Shown in pieces: positions 31,975-44,000 of a stretch of 64,000 nucleotides of DNA (position 1 is the first letter of the stretch; every line of letters starts with the position of its first letter). The position numbers and the translations under genes are program-made. Source of the DNA: Tetranychus cinnabarinus (lineage: Eukaryota; Arthropoda; Arachnida; Trombidiformes; Tetranychidae). The stretch covers positions 5,890,001 to 5,954,000 of the forward strand of contig WHVY01000001.1 in NCBI GenBank assembly GCA_022266195.1, read 5' to 3'. The notes beneath the pieces are model-generated. The model searched no databases and was not told where the DNA came from. It saw only the letters and a program-made list of their open reading frames with translations.

Positions 31975-32668
31975 AAAAGGTTCGTTTACGTTTAGCCGTA
32001 TAATAATAAACTGGTTTAATGTAATTGATTGTATTCTCTGTATTTAAGGGTCTAAAATTGGATTCCTGAAACTGCCCATTCAACCGTCCTTCACTATTGT
32101 TATTACTTCTTGGATTATTGTTATTGGTGGTGGTGGTGTTACTCTCACTTAGCCAAATGATACGAGCATGGATAATATCTTTGTCAAGGTTAATCATTTC
32201 ATGAAAAGATTTCTTTAAAAATCGATAACCATCTTCATTGGGCTTGTAGTCAATGAGTATTGCATTCAAAAGGTCAACTCGAGCCGCAGTCTGGTTGTAC
32301 TTTAAGCGTAACGATTGAGGTGGTATATCACGAGAGGGTGAGGAAGCATAGAAAGGGTGATGATGATGAGGTGTTGCCAGGGTTCCAGAGGAAGAGGGCG
32401 ATGAAGCTTGTTGACTGGACATTAGTAAATTATTATAAAGCAGTGATGATGATGGATTGTTAAAGTTATTATTGGTCAACTGGTGTCGATCGTCTTGGCT
32501 GTTAACAGTTGCACAAATTCACAATTAAACAGTGACACTGATGGAAACAATGTTGTCATAATAATGATAATCAATATTTTTAACCCAACAAAAACATGTT
32601 AACTGTTAGAATGAACAAGGAACCAAGTAACGAGAATGTAAAACAGAAGACACAACAAGAAAGTAAAC
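31975..32668 (-). pseudogene. Inverted partial copy of GPR158-like receptor exon 1 (younger)
   Basis: The minus strand matches 34583-34751 joined to 35648-36170 of the receptor gene, with 896 bases missing between them. Both sides of the junction carry AGCC, which suggests microhomology-mediated deletion. The copied coding part reads the same 160 or so residues as the receptor, through YYYTAKRKRTF, then leaves it for SP and a stop. It lacks a start region, signal peptide and every transmembrane segment. Because coding sequence is almost unchanged, the copy is recent. Confidence 0.88.
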
Positions 32669-32688
32669 CCAAAACCCAAAAAAGTGGG

Positions 32689-32900
32689 TGAACCCAAAAA
32701 GTATGACTGACAGACTTTTTAAGGCGAAAAGTTTCGTTTACGTTTAGCTATACAAACTGGTTTAATTTAATTGATTGTATTCCTTGAATTTAAAAAGGCT
32801 CTAAAATTTGATTCCTGATTGTCCATTTAACCTTCCTTCACTATTGCCATTACTCCTTGGATTATTTTATCATAATTTTTGGCGGTTGTGTTTAATGCTA
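32689..32900 (-). pseudogene. Inverted partial copy of receptor exon 1 (older)
   Basis: A second, clearly more diverged copy of the same receptor segment (the part ending at KRKRTF) lies next to the younger one in the same orientation. Both are followed by the same non-receptor stretch (31937-31974 and 32689-32726, containing AGTATGACTGACAGAC). Frameshifts and substitutions prevent translation. Confidence 0.8.
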
Positions 32901-33558
32901 TTTGAATTTGCTAAAATTAAAATATTTTTTTGATTCTCCTTGCTTCTCATTTTGCCTCAATATTATCTATTTTTCACCATCTTTCATCGTAATAAATAAA
33001 GTTTGGTAGTTTGATGATGATGGTGATGTCATTGAAATCACATTCATGTTCGCATTGAAAAAATTTGTTGTCAAAATTCAAGCTTCGTAATTTCCAGTCG
33101 AGGTGAATATAAAAATAAACCAATGTTAAACCATCGTTGTTTACTATTTCTTGATTACGTCTTTTCTGTTAAATGCGATCATATTACATGTACCAAAATA
33201 TGAAAATATAACTGTCAATAGGCTATCAAAAATTTCTTCGATTGAAGTAAATCATCTTAATTGATCTAAATTTGGTAACAATGAATTCCTCATGAAAGCC
33301 AATTGCGGTAAAAATTAGTGATAACACATGGATGACTATTAACAATGAATAAACACTAAATAAAATGACTCTTTTACTGTTTCTGTCTTTTCACACAGAT
33401 TTTGGTGATTTGAAAAGGTTTTGTTTTTTCTGGAGTTACTTCTATTCTTCCATGAAAAACTGTAATAATATTAACCAGAATAATTAATGGACAAAATGTA
33501 AATCAATTGATGATCGTTAGACAAAACTAATTCAAGAAATCGAAAAAAATTACTTTAC

Positions 33559-33574
33559 TGGCGCCATCTATGGT
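33559..33574. promoter_or_regulatory. GGCGCCATCTATGGTT motif (CTCF-like core)
   Basis: The complement reads ATAGATGGCGCC, close to the AGATGGCGC core described for arthropod CTCF. It lies about 1.5 kb before the receptor start and 660 bases beyond the inverted exon copies. Related words occur at 17384 and 19992. Function is inferred from the motif only. Confidence 0.3.
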
Positions 33575-34225
33575 TCTGACTATGAACGATTTATTTCAGA
33601 AAATCAGAAAAAAGTGTTTAAATATTCTCTAATGAATGGAATTGGAATCATTTTAAATTGTTTTTGTCTGATATTTTGGGCACAATATATCTGACCAAAA
33701 ATGACCTGAAATTGAGTGAAGTTTACAGGAAAATCTGAAATGTTCGAGACTGGTAAGAGGGTTGAATTAGCAACATTGAATTGAAAAATAAACATTGTTT
33801 GGTGGGAATGATATAACAATTTGTTAAACACCAGAAAAGATAGGAAATAAATGGAGTAAATTTATGAAAATCAAGAGTTTTTTGGTGAACGAATAAAAAA
33901 AAGAGAGAAAAAGAAAGAGAAGAAATTGATGTAAAAAATGTGCGCAAAATCGGGCAACAAAAATGGACCAAAAAAGCTAGAAAAACATGAAGACGATGAT
34001 GATGATAATGATGATTTTGGGTGAAGATGAAATTGGGAGTTAAAAAGTAACTTGGAGTTAAAAGAAAGACAGAGTCAAAGTGAGTAAAGGATTGAAAAGA
34101 GAAGGATGATAAGTGAGTCTTGTTTCACTCTCTTTCTGTTTGAGAAAAGGTTCAGGCTTTTGTTCATTTCATTCACATTTTGGAAATGTCATGGATGCAG
34201 AGAATGGTGATGAAATTATCTAGAA

Positions 34226-34295
34226 ATAAGAAGATTGGAGAGAGAGAGAAAAGAAAGAGATGATGAGAGGAAGAAAGAGAGAGAGAGAGAGAGTT
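34226..34295 (+). repeat. GA-rich microsatellite
   Basis: Imperfect (GA)n and GAAA runs, with an uninterrupted AG tract at about 34277-34293. It lies about 0.8 kb upstream of the receptor coding start. GA tracts are common near arthropod promoters, but no function can be shown. Confidence 0.8.
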
Positions 34296-35067
34296 GAAAT
34301 AACGAGTAAAAAAAGATGAAGACTATTTATTATCTGTTGAAGTGAAACATCAAATTCAAGTGAAAAGACAATGAATGTTTCTTGGTTCACCTAAACATCA
34401 AAAGGTTTACAATGGATGCAAAATTAAATTTGATTATTTAACGTTATTATTCAATAGTTATTATACCAATGTTACCATGATGATGAACCTCAACAAATTA
34501 TTGCCAATTGTTCAATTTAATAACATGTAAAGTGAGCTTGGAGATAAGCTAAAACAAGTTGATCAGTTTACAAAACTGTTGTTACTTTCTTGTTGTGTCT
34601 TCTGTTTTACATTCTCGTTACTTGGTTCCTTGTTCATTCTAACAGTTAACATGTTTTTGTTGGGTTAAAAATATTGATTATCATTATTATGACAACATTG
34701 TTTCCATCAGTGTCACTGTTTAATTGTGAATTTGTGCAACTGTTAACAGCCTTTGGTCGCTTTGTTGATTATTGTGTTTACCCTTTTGTTTCACTTTCAA
34801 CGGTTTTTTTCCAATTTACTATGTAACATTGTTACTCATCTGTTAACTGTTTTGTGCCAAACACCATATTTTCCATTGTTTCTCTCCTTCTTTCTTTTGT
34901 TTCTACTTTTATTAACCAACTAATTCTTGATCTTAAAAATTTAACAATTTGTGATTCTATCGATAGTTTTAATTAAAATAGTATCAATAATTTAATAATT
35001 GAAATAATATTGTTTCTGTGCAAACAACAATGCTTAATCTAATTTGTTTCTTGTTACCAAGCAGAAG

Positions 35068-38000
35068 ATGACTTATATTGGCAAAATGGATCAAGTGTTG
35101 ATTAAAATGTCTCGTATAAAGTCACTTCTAATGAAGCCCCCAGCAATTTTTACTGAAAATAGCAATCATCAACGCCATCATCATCATCGCCCAGCTCGTC
35201 GATCAACATTCAGTTATTGGTTGCTTTTATTAATCACAAAGTATCTTGTAACCTTTGCTTTTGCATCAACTTCATTCTCGTGGTCAATGGAAGAGGATCG
35301 TCGGTTTTACATTCCAAACAATTACCATCCGTACCGAAATATTAGATCACATGGACCATCACCATCAAACTATCAAACTCAATTTGTTTCGGTGAAAGAT
35401 GATGAAGAAGAAGATAGTGTCGATGCAAGGATGAGAAGCAAAGAAGCTCAAAAGACCAATTTTATCAATCCAAATAGCATGAGAACTCGAGGTCCACCAA
35501 AGCAACCAATGACACCCGAAGATATGATTCAATACATAGATCGAGTTACACGTGGTGAATTTTGCCTTCAATCACCTAACCATGGATCTGATGAATTAAT
35601 CAGACGATCAAATTCACCCTCACTATCCATCTCCACACTAATGAGCCAAGACGATCGACACCAGTTGACCAATAATAACTTTAACAATCCATCATCATCA
35701 CTGCTTTATAATAATTTACTAATGTCCAGTCAACAAGCTTCATCGCCCTCTTCCTCTGGAACCCTGGCAACACCTCATCATCATCACCCTTTCTATGCTT
35801 CCTCACCCTCTCGTGATATACCACCTCAATCGTTACGCTTAAAGTACAACCAGACTGCGGCTCGAGTTGACCTTTTGAATGCAATACTCATTGACTACAA
35901 GCCCAATGAAGATGGTTATCGATTTTTAAAGAAATCTTTTCATGAAATGATTAACCTTGACAAAGATATTATCCATGCTCGTATCATTTGGCTAAGTGAG
36001 AGTAACACCACCACCACCAATAACAATAATCCAAGAAGTAATAACAATAGTGAAGGACGGTTGAATGGGCAGTTTCAGGAATCCAATTTTAGACCCTTAA
36101 ATACAGAGAATACAATCAATTACATTAAACCAGTTTATTATTATACGGCTAAACGTAAACGAACCTTTTTCACCTTAAATATTAATCGAACCATTTCACC
36201 GTATGAACCCTGGTTTGATTTTGAATTTAAATCAGCCAACCAAGAACGTCTCTTTGACCATCTACTGGTCCAGCAATACATTCCTCGATCTCAATTAGCA
36301 TCATTTTTATCCTTGGATTCACCAACAAGTGTCCAACAAAATCCAACACCAACAGCAACCAACAACATCAACCAAACCGGCAGCCTGGTCAATCCTAATA
36401 AGAATAACAAGAATAGCAATAAAAAGGAACATATTACCAACAATAATGAACTTAATAATGATAATAAAAATACCAACAATAATGAAAATAGTAATAAGGA
36501 GAGAAACAATAACAATAATAACAATAATAATAAATTTAACAATAAGTGTCCTAAATTTACAAGCTGGACAAATGCATATTATTCCTGTGATTACCAGATT
36601 TGGCTATTTTCATATACATCGTTAATCATCTTTGAGTCAATTGATTCTTGTATCCTTCGAGGTATCATCTCGGTTGATATTGATATTGGTAAAATTGATA
36701 TCAATCAATGTGACCATGCATCGATTGAGACCACAATTCCGCTTCTTGGAACTCACAAATGTCATCGACCAAGCAGCAAGGTGAGCCTTTCCCATAGACA
36801 CCTTGAAATACAATGAAATAATAATCAACTTCAATCCCAAGCCAATCAACAATCAAACCAATTTCATTTTCAGTCGATATTTTACTCAACTCATGACAAG
36901 TAAACTGGTTATAGTTGATTGTTATTAAGCTCTTTATATTATCAAATTTAATTTAACCTAATCCATTACATACATTATTTCACTTCAATTTAGGAATTTT
37001 CTTTTTCTCTCAATCCATTGAAATAATGATGAAACTAGAAAATGATATTGATCACTGAACCATTATTAATAGTTACCTTTAGGCTCATTTTTTACTATCA
37101 AATTAATGTCATCACTGAATAATGATTGCTATATTGAATATTATCAAATGTTAACAATTTATGGTTAACATTTTCAGTTGCTTTGTTGTAATACAATTTT
37201 TTTACTTTCATCAATTTTTCATTTCCATCCTTTCAGCTCTTGATTATTCCTTTGTTTGATGAGACAATTTTGCCTCATGATTATCCTCTTGTCAATAATA
37301 TAATATTAATTGTTTACCATTTTTAAGTACAATCATTGACTGTTGAAAACTTAATCATTGTCTGATTGTTTATTGCCTGAATCAGTCAATACAAGGTAAT
37401 GACATTAAACCTGCAAAACCAAAGCAACAAAAAGGCAAAACCTAAAATGGTTTGTCAAAATGAAAACTCAAATGAAAATAAATTGCTCCAAGAATCGTCT
37501 GTAAACTTGAATTCACTCAATTCAATGATTAACGACAATTTATCAAGTAAATGGTTCCCATAAATCCGCCTTAAAATGTGTCCAAGCAAATAAAAATGGC
37601 CAACTCTAATCCAGAGGTTTATCCAGTCCAGACTTTAGTCAACCTTTCAACTTAGCCAAAAAAATTGACCCCAAATCAGCTTGATTGTTCAATTGTTTAA
37701 CTTGATTTAACACCAAAAGCTTGACTATCGGACAAAATTTGACAACAGAAATGATTCTTGAATGATTACAATTTCACTCAATCTCATTCATTTCAAATCT
37801 CTTTTTACCCAATTTCTGGTTGATTGTCACTTTCATTTTTCCTTAGATGCTTATTGAATGATAACCCAAAAACAAGTCACCGACAGTCAAAATATTGATA
37901 TAACAAGTAAATAACAATAAAAGTAAACATTTTAATATATTGAATGAATCAGATTGATGGGTTGACATTTGCATTAGTTAGACATTATCATTGAATTCAT

Positions 38001-41000
38001 TGAAATTCATGTTTACATTGAATTATAACCATTTCTTGTTGTATTTACGTTCATTTGACTTTCATTTGACAGTCAATTATAAATGAACTGATTGACAACA
38101 ACACGTCTCTTACTCGAATATCAAATTCACCGAGAAATCAATTTTGATAAGCAAATTAATTACTTGTTATTAATTAAAAAAAACAAGTCAATGCTGTTAA
38201 TTACCAAAAAACCAAACCCATTAATATAAAGCTTACAATTTGCTTTTACCTAATTCCTTTGCTCATTATTGATGATTTAATGATATTGGCTACAGATTTA
38301 CATTGAAACAATCAAAAGAAAAATTAAATTCATTCCTTTATTTTGTTCATTAAAAAAGGTAAATGCAATATTGATATTATAATCAATAGCAAGCAAACAA
38401 TATTAAACCATTCATTATCTTCATTGTTTAATATAATGAATGGTAAATGTTGAGTTTACCTTCACAAATTATCTGTTAATTTATTTGCTTCTTTACAATT
38501 GAAACTCACATCTCAATGAAATATTCAAAGGGTTTATTTCCCATTAAACAGGAAGATAAAAAAAAGAGTAAATTCAATTTTTCTACTTTTCTCATTGAAA
38601 TAATATACATTTAGCTTCTTTTCATGGCAAAATCCTAATCGATGTTTTTTTTCAATTTTCATCTCATTCCTCTGAGTTTGCTCGGCATCATTTTCATTTC
38701 CGTTTCTTTCATCTTCCTCTTCATCATCTTCATCATTTTCATCATTTTCCTTGTTTTTCTTTTCTCCATTTCTCAAGATGAGTTTCACCAAATTCAGTTT
38801 ATCAATGTTGTTCCAACGAAAGTTGAAAGAAATGTTGAACAAAAATGAATTTTAGTTATTAAAAGACATTTCAAGTTAAATTCAATTTCACACTTAAGAT
38901 TGTTTTTCATTTAATTTCATTTAACTTCAATCAAAACCTTGGACCTTTGGACATCATTTTATTGACTTTTGTCTTTTTGTTTTCTTCTTGTTGCACCAAA
39001 AATTCATAAGCCTGATAAAACAAGCATTTTTATCATGATTACATGAGAAAATGCATGTTTTTGTTTCCATGATAAAAACATTGACTGTGATCAAACAGTT
39101 GTAAGAAACGAGAGAAAAATCGAGACATTTTTGATGCTTTTATTGTTGTTTTGTTTGGAAATTTTGGGCAGAGAGAAAAAGAAGAAAATGTTGAGAACAA
39201 ATTCTGGTTGCTGAGTGGAACAACAATTAGATTATTATTGATGCTGTCAACAAAAAGACAAACACAACTGGAATACCTTTTCATCCTTTTCCTCCCTGTA
39301 ACATCTTCATCTCCATCCTTCCGCTAAATCATCATTTCTTATCATTATTATCAGTCAGGGAAAAACATTCAAATATAATAAGTTCAATATGTTATGAGAT
39401 TATCATTAGTTTCACATTTGATTGTTGTCTTACAAGCTCAAGATTATCAACATTGTCACAGTCAATCACAGTCAATATCCAGTTAATCAGGGAACACACA
39501 AAAGTCTATCCAATTGTTTAACCCAAAAACCAGTTGCAAGTTTTTTTCAACTGTAAACCAGAAAAAAAGAGAAACCAGAAAATGTTTAAAATCTAGAAAT
39601 GTTGTCATCTTTACTTGTTATCAATTGTTGCCAGTTCACTGTTAATGTGAATGTGAAAGTTAATCAAATTAAATTATCAACTAAACGATTGTAGCTTTAA
39701 AGCTTTGCATTATAATTGCGATCGTTGCTAATGAAGCAAAATAAGACTGAATTTTATCCAATGTTTTTCGGTAATTAAGTTGAGACAAAGTTTAGTTGAA
39801 AATAGACGTTAAATCTGTATTGGTTGTTGGACAAGCTGACTACACTTTGAAACCTTCAAACAATTTAATTAAATGTCATCAATTGACAATAAAGGGAAGA
39901 GTAAAAAAAGGCTTTTGACAACAACTCTGTTCTCGACTTGATTATCAAAGTGAACATTGAGATGATTTAAAAAGATTTTTTCAGAACTCGATCTTTTTCT
40001 TCTTCTTCTCTCTGTTTTTTCCTCCCTGTTTTACCATTCTTGCTTGTTGCTGTAAAACATTTCAACAACATGACAATAGCATGCTTTTTGAATCTCTTCA
40101 ATTGTGATTTGATTGAAATAACATATCCTGAGCATACCCTGAATTCATTATCCGTTGCATGTATTGACGTATGAATGGGAAGAAAAGAGGAAAAAGAAAA
40201 TGAAATCAAGTGAAAAACTTTCTCTTTTTTCTCTCATTTTCTTCAATCGCTCACAAAAGTGAATAATTAAAACTGTAGTTTACTCCAATTGACAGATAAT
40301 TAGATTCATTCAACCTTCTTTTTCCGCTAAAAAATTACAGTAAACTGGTTAAGGCTCCTTTATCAGTATGGCAACTTGAAAGTTCTTTGGTTCAATCGGA
40401 AAATGTGTAAAAATTTGAAACAGAATTGAGTGAAATGAACAAATTTCCATTTATCAAATTTTTCTTTTCATTTGTCGAGTATTTTGTATACTAATTGCAA
40501 TGGTCATTATTGGAATAGAAACTATCTTTTGAAACATGATTTAGTGAAACTGCATTTTTCAACATCAAAAGCATTCTTTGAAAATGAATGGTGCAAAAGC
40601 ACGCAATCATGTTTTGTTAAAATTACTGAAATTTATTGAACTACAGAAATGACTGGGAATGCAATTTGTTTTATTCAACAAAATCGAGTGGTTCGCAGTC
40701 TTTTGCTTATTCAGCGAATCAAGATCTTCCCATTTTATAGTCAATTTTTATTGAATATAAGCTATTGAAAGTTTCTGATATTAAATTTAGTCGAGCTGGA
40801 TGGACATAATGATATAAAAGTTTATGAAAAGCTAAGAAGATTTTTTATAAAATTGTTTATTATTTTCTTTATGTAAAAACGATCATTTTAATGAGATGAA
40901 AATGAATTGAGATACTCTTCTGATACTTGAATATTAACTGATATTAACGAATATATTTTCAGTAAAATATTTGTTTCGCTAGTTGAAGTGTGTCTCACAT

Positions 41001-44000
41001 CTTCAATTGTTCATTTTCTGTCTACGATATTATTGTCATTCACTCATAAACTCAGAACCAAAATTTGAATCCATTAGATACTTTATCTTCCATCATGAGT
41101 TTAGGATTCGTGGAAAATCATTGACTAAAAGTGGCCAGAAACAAAGTTCTATAATAAAAATTCTATCCATCCATCTGTCAGAAGAGTTGAGAGGGACTAG
41201 AGAGGCCAAAAGACGAATTGAGTAGCTGGAAAAGGGCTTAAAAGAACCTCCTTAATTGATTAGTCGAAGAAAATGAGAATAAAAAATGAGCCTGAAATCA
41301 AACCGATGAGCATATTGAGCAAACAAATGGAAATCGCTATGGATCTCGAAAATCAAGACTCATGTGATTATTTCATGAAAGGCAAATCAAAATCTGAATC
41401 TGAGTAACAACATTTAGCTTGGGTGACAAAAGAGACAAGAAAATCTCTAATTGATGCACAGAAAACAGAAATCTTTCATTTTGACACTTCTGTTTAAAAA
41501 GACTGGTTGGACAAGTTGATCTAAACCCGGACTTTTCAGCACTTCTAGTGTTCGTAATGATTGAACCTTAATTTGTTTTCCTGGAATAGAAATGGAATAA
41601 TGGAATTTCCTACGATTCAGCTTCCAATCCACAGTGATTGGAGTGAATAGAGAAAGATATTCTACTTTATTCGAACCTACTTTCGTTACCTGGATTATCA
41701 CCTTATCATTTACCCTTAAACATATTGTATTATATTGCAGGTGCATTTTAAATTAGTTTGGTCCAAATCTCCGCTGACTTTCAATCAGTCCAAGAAAATT
41801 GGAGTGAAAATTTATCCAAACTTTTTAATGCACTTTTTCGTATTATTATAACCTTTAAATCAATAATATTTTTCTGTATTGATTCATTAATAGGGTTTTA
41901 TATCATGTAACAATATTGAACTTACATAAGCCTTTGTTTGGTTCAACTTTGTATTACATGCAATAATATCAAACTGTTTTCCCTCCATTTTTTTGCTTGA
42001 GTCTACATTTTGAAATTGATTTTAACTTTGAATTAATAATTTGTTTTCAAAGTTTCACTCGTTTCTTTACACCTTACCATTGAAACTATTCAAGTTCAAA
42101 CAGTGAACCAGAATCGATATTTTTTCATTTTATAACGAAGAAAAGATTTTTCCAAGAAAACGAAAAAATAATGTAAATTTATTTTCTTTCTGTTGATAGA
42201 GTCAAGTTGAAGTCATTTTCCTTCACTATTATGATACTTATTAGCATGATTGTCAAAACTTTAGCCTTTTGTTTTCTTGGAATCGATGAAAAAAATTGCA
42301 AAGTTCTGCGGAATTAGAAACTTTTTGAATGTAAAACCATCAATCGGAATAATATTACCAGCAATTGAAGAAGAATGATAATAAGAAAATTGTATAACTG
42401 AGATTTTTTTGTTTCTTTGATTGAATGCAGCAAAAAAACGAGTCAAATGATGGTAAACCCATTGATCAAATTTCCTCATGAGAATTGGAAACCATTGATT
42501 CATCATCATGTGTTAAAAGAAAAAAGAACGAGAATTGAAAAAATAAGTTCTTGAATGATGATGATGATGAAGGATGAAAGAAATGCTTAAGTAACTTTCA
42601 TTTTTGTGCCAATATTGATCATGAGTTTGGCCAACAAACAGAAACAAAAAAAAAGTTTCCATGAAATGAACAATCAATGGAAATCTTTTCTCACCTTTTC
42701 CAACCTTCATGACATGTCAACATTTATTGAACTCTATTCAGATATTGAAACAATTAGCAAAATGCAATTATAAACTAACATTGAGAAGTGAAAATTTATT
42801 CAAATTGAAACATCGATTTGAAAAAACAATTTGACTTTAAAATTTCCTTCAAAGAACTTCAGAATTTATCGAAATTTTTCCCTTTGAATTTCCATTATTT
42901 TTATTCCATGAAATTGTCACAATTAGCTCGTTAATCAAATTGCTCAACAACCTTTTCGCCTGACAGACGAACATTTTATCGAGAAAATTTGCTTTGTCTT
43001 TTTTCGTTTTACTTTTTTCTTCTCCTTTTCATTGCTTACTTTTTTTCGGTTCATTTTTTGTTCGTTTCATTTTCATATCCATCATTCATCTTATTCAATA
43101 TGCACAGTTATTCAGCTCATGATAAAACTGATGATGAGGATAATAATAATAAAAATGATAATAAAGAGAGAAAAGGTTGAGAAGAAAGAAAAAGTTGCGC
43201 AGATTCTGAACATTGATGGTAGCCAAGGTTCATGTTCATTGTTGATCATCATGAAGCTTCCCTGGAATTGATCAAAGTTACAGACTTTCTTCTTTCTCCT
43301 GACCTGATATAATGATTACATGAATAAGGGAAACAGTCAAGATATATGTGTATTGTAACAGGGAAAAAAAGGTCACAAAAAAGAGCAGAAATAAACTAAG
43401 ATAATTATCATCTGAAGAATCGATCTCATTTCTATCTTGAAAATTTTTCCCTTCTTCTTCTTCTTTTCATGTTGTTGGCCGTTTTTCATCAAAAATTATT
43501 TCAATTCTTGATTCACTTTCTATCCTGGTTTCATCATTCAAAAAAAGGTTAATATTGTCGCTGGTTTTTTCCCATTCCCTTGCCTTCTCTGCTAAATGTA
43601 TCAATTTCAATGGGCAGAGTGAAGTTGACATTTATTTGATTAAATAATCAATTTCAACTTGACCAGTCAAAGTAATCATTTCATCTTTTCTGTCTTTCCT
43701 CCTTCATACTGCCAATGAAAATATCAAACATGATAAGTTTACTTTTTACCAGAATATTAATACACAATATTCAATATTTGCTGAAAGATAATCAAATAAT
43801 GAGTGAAAATGTCAAACAATCAAATGAACTGTTGAACCTTTCAGCGTTAAAACTAACATTCTTTATCTCCTAATTGTTTCAAGAATTGCACTTCAATCCA
43901 ATGTTTACATTGAATCTTGAGATGAATTAGGTTTGAAGTTCATCAAAAGGATGAATTTCAAAAATCTAAAAATCTCACAATTTTTACAAACAAAATGATG

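Larger units (their letters stand above)
32901..35067 (+). other. Upstream region of the GPR158-like receptor gene
   Basis: No gene is seen. It contains a motif at 33559, long purine-rich runs (33880-34330) and, from 34400, T-rich sequence likely to include promoter and 5' untranslated region. An acceptor-like AAGCAG just before 35068 leaves open a 5' non-coding intron. Confidence 0.5.

Noticed and set aside
32260..32463. A 67-codon frame opposite the receptor exon copy
   Set aside because: The same frame occurs opposite the real receptor exon (35681-35884); it is an antisense shadow.
38534..38848. Acidic and Phe-rich frames on opposite strands in the receptor intron
   Set aside because: Low-complexity GAA/TTC-rich sequence; no splice context and no protein-like mix of residues.
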